A DNA stretch of 64,000 nucleotides, taken from positions 1 through 64,000 of the forward strand of contig CAJTYK010000006.1 in assembly GCA_910584285.1 (NCBI GenBank). Reading direction: 5' to 3'. The notes under the pieces are model-generated. The model saw only the letters and a list, made by a program, of their open reading frames with translations, was not told where the DNA came from and made no database searches. A program made the translations under genes and the position numbers. Position 1 is the stretch's first letter. Each line of letters starts with the position of its first letter. Shown piece by piece: positions 58,556 to 64,000 of the stretch. Source of the stretch: an uncultured Oscillospiraceae bacterium. Its GTDB lineage: Bacteria; Bacillota; Clostridia; Oscillospirales; Oscillospiraceae.

Positions 58556-59809
58556 ATGGACAATCGAGATTCCTTACTGAGCAGAATTTCCAGCTGCATG
58601 ACTGACCGCCCCTATGTTTTTATCAGCTATTCAAGCAAAGACAGCGAGGTTGTTTGGCAGGATGTCCTAAATTTTCAAGAGAACGGATACAACGTATGGC
58701 TGGACAAAAAGAACCTGGATTGCACCAAGGAGTCATGGAAGAACGATGCGCTTACTGCCATCCAAGATCCGGACTGCAGGCTGATGGTGTTCTATCTCAG
58801 TGTCTCCTCTCTGCGCAGTCAGGCGTGTCTCAACGAGTTGCGGGAAACGATTTCAAAAGAAACCTTGATTCTTCATGGACGCAATCACCCGGTCAGCTTT
58901 ATTGCCGTTGAGGTGGAACCCGTTTGCAATATGCCGGAATATGTGGAGTACGCACGGGCGAAAGCCTATGAGGAGCTCGACAAACCTGCCTATGGGGAGC
59001 AAGCCAAGACAATATATAGTATTTTTGAGGAATTTTTTAATACGAACAATGAGCGCACCCGGATTCCTTCCCGGGCCGGCGGCGAGCCGCCGGAGAACTA
59101 CTATGCCGAAATCATGCGGCATTTCCCCGAGGAGACCCGGATTGTACCGTCAGCGGAGCGTCCCCCAAGTATCACCTCACCCGTTTCTCCGGCGCAGCCG
59201 GAGGAAACCTGGAGCGTACCGCCTGGGATGGAGGCGGTTCTGGAACGGGCCAAGTCGAATGATGTTCCGGCAATGTGTGATATGGCCCAATATTATTTTG
59301 ACCAGGGGGAGTGGGCGTCGTCCAGGGAGTGGCTGGAGCTTATTGACAAGCACAATAAGGACAGCAAGCTTTACTATGCCGTTTACTATTGGAAAGCCTA
59401 CTGCAGCTGGATGATTGCTAAGAAAACCGGCAGCTTGGAGGACTGGTGGTGCGCCTATGAATGCAGCGAATGCGCCCAGTCTGGGCTGAAGTTGTTCCCG
59501 CAGCTTGTTAGCAGCGGAATTAGCAAAGAGAACGCTGACATGATTCGGGAGAAATCTCGCAACGCCCTCCATACTCTCTTTGACAGTCTTCTGAACTTGG
59601 CGGAGCAGGGAGACCCGCAGAAGCAGTATGAATTGGCCTGCCAGTATCTGGACAACTGGGAGCGCGCCCTTAAATTTTGTGATGAGCTCAGACAGGGCAG
59701 CAGCTGTAGGATAGCGAGGAACCGTGCGCGCAAATGGCTGAGCAAAGCGGCGGAATCCGGACACGAGGGGGCCATTGCCCGCCTTTCCGAAGAAGGCTGG
59801 GAAACGTGA
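58556..59809 (+). CDS. TIR-domain protein with Sel1-like repeats
   Basis: A 417-aa protein. Residues 18-150 form a TIR domain: PYVFISYSSKDSEVVWQDVL, NGYNVWLDKKNLDC, CRLMVFYLSVSSL and ACLNELRE, in which Glu94 may be the catalytic residue of NAD-cleaving TIRs. A Pro-rich linker follows (170-215). The rest is helical, with Sel1/TPR-like repeats (MCDMAQYYFDQGEWASSREWLEL; RKWLSKAAESGHEGAIARL). Prokaryotic TIR proteins act in phage defence or nucleotide signalling. Convergent with the RyR-type gene, sharing a terminator. Codon use and GC differ somewhat from the core genes. Confidence 0.85.
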   Translation: MDNRDSLLSRISSCMTDRPYVFISYSSKDSEVVWQDVLNFQENGYNVWLDKKNLDCTKESWKNDALTAIQDPDCRLMVFYLSVSSLRSQACLNELRETISKETLILHGRNHPVSFIAVEVEPVCNMPEYVEYARAKAYEELDKPAYGEQAKTIYSIFEEFFNTNNERTRIPSRAGGEPPENYYAEIMRHFPEETRIVPSAERPPSITSPVSPAQPEETWSVPPGMEAVLERAKSNDVPAMCDMAQYYFDQGEWASSREWLELIDKHNKDSKLYYAVYYWKAYCSWMIAKKTGSLEDWWCAYECSECAQSGLKLFPQLVSSGISKENADMIREKSRNALHTLFDSLLNLAEQGDPQKQYELACQYLDNWERALKFCDELRQGSSCRIARNRARKWLSKAAESGHEGAIARLSEEGWET

Positions 59810-59837
59810 TCTGATCAAAAGGGAAACAAGCAAAAAA

Positions 59838-59878
59838 AACGGACCACTCTTTTCCAAATGAGCGGTCCGTTTTTTGTC
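59838..59878. terminator. Bidirectional terminator between TIR and RyR genes
   Basis: AACGGACC...GGTCCGTT hairpin with an A-run on the left and TTTTTTG on the right, shared by the convergent genes. Confidence 0.85.
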
Positions 59879-61307
59879 AGGGGGCAACGCCAAGCAGCAC
59901 TCGGATGTTCTCCCGATCCTTTTCCCGGGCCGCTTCGGTCAGCTCCCCATAGGGAATCAGGTCGGGGTGGAGGCGAGCTGCCGGGTCCTTTTGGCCGTTT
60001 TCATTCGTGCCCCGCCTCCAGTTGCTCAAATAATGGTAGCGGCACCAGCGAATGTGCTCCAGCTCGGCCAGCAGCTCCATTTTGCCCGGGGGCAGCCGGT
60101 CCGCGTCGGCGGGTAAACCCATGAGCTTCAGCATTTCGAGGCGTATGTCATGGTAGTCGGCGCAGCTGACGTTGGAGTAGCGGGTAAAGGCGTCCAGCTT
60201 GTCCCACTCCGCTTCCCGATTCTGGCCGGTCTCCTCCACACCGTTGTAGATGTGGGCGTATCGCAGGTTGATACGCTTGGCCTGCATGAAAAGATCATCC
60301 TGCAAGATGTGCTCCGGACTCAGAGCGCGGTCCAGCCAGGGATACACCTCCAGCTTTCCAGCCTTGTCCAGCAGGACCAGGGCCGGGTCGCTGCCAAAGG
60401 CCACCACTTTGAGGTCGGGGGCGGCCAGTAGCAGATCCTGTGCCATAGCGGTCTGGTTTTCCTGGGGCAGCAGCAGAACCAGACAGGCTGTGCTCACCAG
60501 GTCCAGACTGTCCCACCAGGGTTCCTCGTGGACGGTGACAGAGTCGCTCCCCATCTGATCCAGCTGAGTATGGACGGCGGCAAACCGGGCGCCGCCGCCA
60601 AAGATATGGTATTCAATCGTCTGCTTGGGGTCGAAAATATTGTCAAGCAGGCCATAGTACAGCAGATTTTCCGCCAGCACCCCGTCCCCCAGCAGGACAA
60701 CACTTAGATGATGTTCCCGCTCTGCGGAAGTGGAGTAAAGGCACTGCTCCTTCCAAAACAGCCGGGCGGCGGTTTCCTCTGGGCTGAACAGATGCAGCCT
60801 GGGAGAAGTGACCGACTGGGGACGCAAATCGGCGCATCGCAAGAACACGTCCGCCATCGGCTTTTCCTGGAGAATCTTGCGGCACAGCGTAAAGCTGTCC
60901 TCGTCCTCTCCCAGAAGAATATATTGGCGGGCGAGGAGCACCTCATCCGTCCCCTTGATCCCGCGCCTGCCCAGCCGCTCCAGTAACTGGGCCTGCTCCG
61001 CCTCCGGGCCGTAGACGGCCACGCCGTCTCCCGCCAGAAATCGCTCCAAACTGTGGAACCGGTCTCGGACAGCCCGCAGAGCCATCAAAATGCCGCTGGC
61101 GGTGGTAAGGGGGGACAGCCACCGGGCCAGTTCCGCCAACAGGTTGGGGGGCGTGTCACCGTAATTGAGAACGTACATACTGACGCAGCTGAACAGAGCG
61201 TCCTGCACCGGCTCCCCGTCTATGATCCACAGGCCCAGCATTCCCAGGATCAGCGGCAGAAGGAAAAACAGCAGCTTTCCCACCCGTCTCAAGGATTTGC
61301 TCATCAT
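59877..61307 (-). CDS. Membrane protein with channel-like, Rossmann and RyR-like domains
   Basis: A 476-aa protein. Two hydrophobic helices (about 10-29 and 62-82) flank a segment ending YVLNYGDTPPN, which recalls the loop of K-channel-type pores. A Rossmann/TrkA-N-like part follows (GDGVAVYGPEAEQAQLLERLG, about 93-160) and a second alpha/beta part (LSVVLLGDGVLAENLLYYGLL). The C-terminus (about 412-470) matches the RyR repeat pattern: HIRWCRYHYLSNWRRG, then HPDLIPYGELTEAAREKDREN. Bacterial RyR domains have been linked to immune signalling. ATG at 61307 with AAAGGGGG upstream. Confidence 0.75.
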   Translation of the reverse strand: MMSKSLRRVGKLLFFLLPLILGMLGLWIIDGEPVQDALFSCVSMYVLNYGDTPPNLLAELARWLSPLTTASGILMALRAVRDRFHSLERFLAGDGVAVYGPEAEQAQLLERLGRRGIKGTDEVLLARQYILLGEDEDSFTLCRKILQEKPMADVFLRCADLRPQSVTSPRLHLFSPEETAARLFWKEQCLYSTSAEREHHLSVVLLGDGVLAENLLYYGLLDNIFDPKQTIEYHIFGGGARFAAVHTQLDQMGSDSVTVHEEPWWDSLDLVSTACLVLLLPQENQTAMAQDLLLAAPDLKVVAFGSDPALVLLDKAGKLEVYPWLDRALSPEHILQDDLFMQAKRINLRYAHIYNGVEETGQNREAEWDKLDAFTRYSNVSCADYHDIRLEMLKLMGLPADADRLPPGKMELLAELEHIRWCRYHYLSNWRRGTNENGQKDPAARLHPDLIPYGELTEAAREKDRENIRVLLGVAP

Positions 61308-61438
61308 TGATTGCCCCCTTTGTACTGTTATTGCAGTATAGCAGGAAAAGCTGCCGTTGACAACCGGCAGATCAATAAATGCCCATTCCGCTAACGTGTA
61401 CGGGCAATTGCAGAAAATGCTCTGCCATCAAATAGCGA

Positions 61439-61717
61439 TTAACCAAGCTTTCGTTTGCATACGGCGTAGTCAAGCGCCGGCGCAGTCTCAACTTCAAAAG
61501 TTGGTTTTACCTTATTATGGGTGGTGAACGGCTTGGCGTCCAGCCAGTCCAGCCAGTGGCGTTCGTTGGGGCTGCCGTCCCACACCCCACCGAAGTCGCC
61601 CGTGACGATCACATAGTCATCCTTGGCCAGCTCTGTCTGCTCGTAGAAGATTTCCTTTTTGAACCGACTGAAATCGCCGTGAAGGTCGCCTGTGATAAAT
61701 ATCGCCATTTGGCTCAC
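61439..61717 (-). pseudogene. Truncated metallophosphoesterase
   Basis: The first 60 residues match a metallophosphoesterase (MAIFITGDLHGDFSRF, DDYVIVTGDFGGVWDG, HWLDWLDAKPFTT), with two of the metal-binding blocks. Where GNHE should follow, the frame turns into an unrelated 30-residue tail (VKPTFEVETAPALDYAVCKRKLG). The remaining three-quarters is missing, so the gene was cut by deletion or insertion near 61510. Confidence 0.75.
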
Positions 61718-61808
61718 CGCTTTCTTCTGGCCTTCATTTTATGCCCCTCCCTGCTTATCTGCCGGCACAAATGGGCCGCGATCATGTGCCTCGCGGCCAA
61801 GACAAAAT

Positions 61809-62528
61809 TCAGAACAGTTTTAACTGTCTGCTGCTATACGATTGATCTCGAACGGGGATAGACGTGGTCATTCCAGGGAGACACAAAATATTCTTTGATT
61901 CGGAGCCAACTGCAATATTCGTACACCCTTCGTTGCGCACAAGCAATGACTTGATCCCCTCGGATATGTGATAGGGTTCCAGCCGGGCCCACGCAGGGAA
62001 GAAGGGGATGGCGAAGAAGCGGATGTCCGCACTGCCGGTTTTTTCGGTCTCCCGGCAAGTACTGCGGATCAGGTATGAATCCTGAAACATCCCCGAATGG
62101 ATCTCGACCGAGGCGTCATGGATCTGGGCGTCCGTCCCCATCCAAAGGGCTGACAAAATGGACGTGCTCACAATACGCATAAAAAGCGTGCCCGGGCTTA
62201 TGCGCGACCGCAGCTCGGCTTTCTCTGTCCTGGAGGCCTCCTCGCTGGCCCGGGCGCACTGCGCCCAAAAGTCCGCCGGAAGGCCTAACTGCTCCAGGTC
62301 TAACGTCTCCGCTTCATGAGCCCTGGGGCTCCTCTCCCTCATTTGCAGGTGATAGATGCTTCCGGAGAAGGTCTCTATCCGAAGAACGTCTCCCGCCTGC
62401 TCCGCACGGCAGATCCGAGACGTGTGGATATTGGCTCCCTCCGCCAGCCTCATGTGGTCCGACACGATCCCGACGCCCAGGGGGACGCCCTGCTCCAGGA
62501 CCAGATCCCATTGAAACAACGTCAGCAT
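61809..62528 (-). CDS. Hypothetical protein
   Basis: A 239-aa soluble protein that I do not recognise. The N-terminal 60 residues look like beta-strands (LFQWDLVLEQGVPLGVGIV, VLRIETFSGSIYHLQ); a helical Glu/Ala/Arg-rich segment follows (100-125), and a third part contains IVSTSILSALWMG. AAAGGAGG stands before the ATG at 62528. It follows the intact phosphoesterase gene by 22 bp, so the two are likely cotranscribed. Confidence 0.65.
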   Translation of the reverse strand: MLTLFQWDLVLEQGVPLGVGIVSDHMRLAEGANIHTSRICRAEQAGDVLRIETFSGSIYHLQMRERSPRAHEAETLDLEQLGLPADFWAQCARASEEASRTEKAELRSRISPGTLFMRIVSTSILSALWMGTDAQIHDASVEIHSGMFQDSYLIRSTCRETEKTGSADIRFFAIPFFPAWARLEPYHISEGIKSLLVRNEGCTNIAVGSESKNILCLPGMTTSIPVRDQSYSSRQLKLF

Positions 62529-62550
62529 AGCGCGCCTCCTTTCCGATCCT

Positions 62551-63096
62551 CTATATTTCCCTGGGGCAGCGCCCCTTCTCCCAAAAGGCCAGCAGTTCCT
62601 CGATGCTGACAGGGGCCATGGCCTGGGCGTCCACCCCCACATCCAGCCGCGCTACGCCCATCTTTCGGTTACCCTCATTGTAAAGCGGGCCGTTGTGCTG
62701 GTGCCCATGGAGCTGGAATGCCCCCCGGTCCATCCCGTTCCAGCTGAGCAGCGGGTAATGGCACAGGATGAACCACTGCTCCCGGTGCTGGAGCTCATAG
62801 TAGTCCTTGCTCCACAGGAAGTGCTCCTGGTGAAAGGAGGCCCGGTTCACATAGCTGTCGTGATTCCCCCGGATCAGGTATTTACGCCCCTGGAGCCGCT
62901 CCAGGAGCGCATTTGCGACTCCAGGCCCCTTCAGGGTGAAATCGCCCAGAATATAGATCTCATCCTCGGGGAAGACCCTGCTGTTCCAGTTCTCCACCAA
63001 CGCCTCATCCATCTCATCCACCGTTCGGAACGGGCGGTTTTCGAATTGGATCACATTTCTGTGCCCAAAGTGGGTATCTGCGGTAAAGAAAATCAT
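62551..63096 (-). CDS. Metallophosphoesterase
   Basis: A 181-aa calcineurin-like phosphoesterase with all five blocks: FFTADTHFGHRNVI (DxH), IYILGDFTL (GD), YLIRGNHDSY (GNHD), FILCHYPLL (H) and LHGHQH (GHxH). Such small enzymes act on phosphodiesters or nucleotides. ATG at 63096 after GAGGGGGAC; an upstream open frame is not family-like. It may be unrelated to the truncated phosphoesterase at 61.4 kb, which has a different first motif. Confidence 0.9.
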   Translation of the reverse strand: MIFFTADTHFGHRNVIQFENRPFRTVDEMDEALVENWNSRVFPEDEIYILGDFTLKGPGVANALLERLQGRKYLIRGNHDSYVNRASFHQEHFLWSKDYYELQHREQWFILCHYPLLSWNGMDRGAFQLHGHQHNGPLYNEGNRKMGVARLDVGVDAQAMAPVSIEELLAFWEKGRCPREI

Positions 63097-63137
63097 GGCG
63101 TCCCCCTCATTTTGTGTGTGGTACGGCGATGCCTCGG

Positions 63138-63800
63138 TCAGCCGTCCCCGTGGATTTCCAGGAAAAACCGTCCGAAATCCACCGGGGCCGGCCGCTCCAT
63201 ATCCCGTTCGGCTTCCGCCATGGTCTGGAAGGAACGGTCGGGATAGTAAAGGCTGTTTGCCAGAATGTCCGGTTCTTTTCTTATGATCATGTGCGGATAG
63301 CCCCAGAACGAAACCTCCCAGTAGTTCATCCACAGTCCGTCAAAAAAGGGATTGGGCGTCCTCGGACGCTTGATCTGGAGCTTTACACAGCGAATCAACC
63401 GCTTTTCAGGCACTTCCGGCTCTGGATCCTCCAGATAGACCGCGTCCACCCGTATCCCGTCCATAGCAATATCGTCCTCAAAGCCCCAGATATTACAAAA
63501 TCGGTACGTCAGAGGCCCGCATTCCCAGCCGCGCTTCCCAAGGAGCCTTACGGGGCTGAGCAGGGGCTTCGGCTCCTCAAACTGAAGCTGGACGTTCCCC
63601 GGCCCCCGCCCGGAGAGGTACTCGTCCATGGCGGCAAGGCAGCGCCCTGCCTCCTCCCGGTTCCGGCTGGTGAGGGAGCGTTCATAGAGCAGCCGGATAT
63701 TCTCCGCGGTGTCATAGTAGTCGACCTCTGAGTCACAGAAGGCGGGGATCGCGTAATCGGGCACACGCACCTTGTAAAACTTATCCTGGCTGATGTTCAT
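63138..63800 (-). CDS. Hypothetical protein
   Basis: A 220-aa soluble protein of unknown family. Aromatic-rich (YYDTAENIRLLYERSL, WECGPLTYRFCNIWGFEDDIAMDG, WMNYWEVSFWGYPHMIIRKE). AAAGGAAC before the ATG. It overlaps the preceding partial gene by 20 bp and lies 41 bp ahead of the phosphoesterase, so the four genes here form one transcription unit. Confidence 0.65.
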   Translation of the reverse strand: MNISQDKFYKVRVPDYAIPAFCDSEVDYYDTAENIRLLYERSLTSRNREEAGRCLAAMDEYLSGRGPGNVQLQFEEPKPLLSPVRLLGKRGWECGPLTYRFCNIWGFEDDIAMDGIRVDAVYLEDPEPEVPEKRLIRCVKLQIKRPRTPNPFFDGLWMNYWEVSFWGYPHMIIRKEPDILANSLYYPDRSFQTMAEAERDMERPAPVDFGRFFLEIHGDG

Positions 63801-64000
63801 GTTCGGTTCCTTTCCTCGGCGTTTCCGAGAGCATGAACTCCATGCAGGGCAAAAAATTCAGTTTGCCCGCGGACGGGTCAGCAAGCCCGGACTCGCCGTA
63901 AAATTCCGATTCGATCACCCCAACGCCGTACAGGTAGAGCGGGTCAAAGCTGTGGGGGACCTGTTCTATGAAGCGGAAGTTCTGGTACTTCAACGTCTCT
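63781..64000 (-). CDS. Partial hypothetical protein at window edge
   Basis: At least 70 residues: QNFRFIEQVPHSFDPLYLYGVGVIESEFYGESG. The frame is open to the window edge, with a TTG at 63993 as a possible start. Family unknown. Its stop lies within the start of the 220-aa gene. Confidence 0.5.
   Translation of the reverse strand, partial: ETLKYQNFRFIEQVPHSFDPLYLYGVGVIESEFYGESGLADPSAGKLNFLPCMEFMLSETPRKGTEHEHQPG

Overview
The window comes from a GC-rich, spore-forming Firmicute, most likely an Oscillospiraceae/Clostridia gut anaerobe of the Flavonifractor/Lawsonibacter type. The reasons are a clear spo0A with a possible sigma-H promoter and 0A box, a Firmicute-type ileS T-box, the yaaO-darA-holB-ricT gene order known from Bacillus, a phosphate butyryltransferase-like gene, split transketolase subunits and high GC throughout. 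This assignment is an inference; no rRNA or other taxonomic marker is present.

Layout. 1-300: three tandem 115-bp units carrying a degenerate tRNA-Arg(CCU)-like sequence. 0.45-7.1 kb: typA, an XpaC-family protein with a small membrane protein, a DUF5655-like protein, cinA and a secreted stalk-domain protein. 7.1-11.6 kb (minus): orphan GHKL sensor kinase, split transketolase and galM. 11.8-18.9 kb (plus): a DUF1538 membrane protein with a PII-like partner, a kinase-fold protein, a NUDIX hydrolase, then yaaO-like decarboxylase, darA (c-di-AMP receptor), holB and ricT. 18.9-22.5 kb: an ECF sigma factor overlapping a membrane-anchored serpin whose N-terminus looks like an anti-sigma region, a frameshifted secreted protein and an AraC/GyrI regulator. 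22.5-30.9 kb: ileS, its Ile T-box, ptb, prmA, three XRE regulators and two small acidic partner genes, and thiI. 31-34.7 kb: comF, an Arc-like regulator, secG and recJ. 34.7-40.6 kb: rel, then a D-aspartate-ligase-like ATP-grasp gene, an Asp/Glu racemase and a MurE-like ligase. 40.6-47.3 kb: pullulanase, spo0A, ahcY, a YdeI-family gene and pncB. 47.5-55.7 kb: the nitrogen-assimilation block glnA - ANTAR regulator - gltB - gltD, all on the minus strand. 55.8-58 kb: purC and purF. 58-64 kb: an accessory region with a TIR-domain protein convergent to a membrane protein with channel-like, Rossmann and RyR-like regions, followed by a truncated phosphoesterase, an intact phosphoesterase and unrecognised genes.

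How the genes work together. The glnA-ANTAR-gltBD block is the GS-GOGAT pathway with its own RNA-binding antiterminator; an ANTAR-type hairpin and an intrinsic terminator sit directly before gltB. The ATP-grasp/racemase/MurE cluster fits side-chain D-Asp incorporation into peptidoglycan. The Ile T-box is separated from ileS by a divergent XRE/small-protein module that has a second copy near 29.2-29.8 kb, which suggests module insertion. The strongest candidates for undescribed biology are the TIR/RyR pair, the sigma/anti-sigma-serpin pair and the twin XRE modules.
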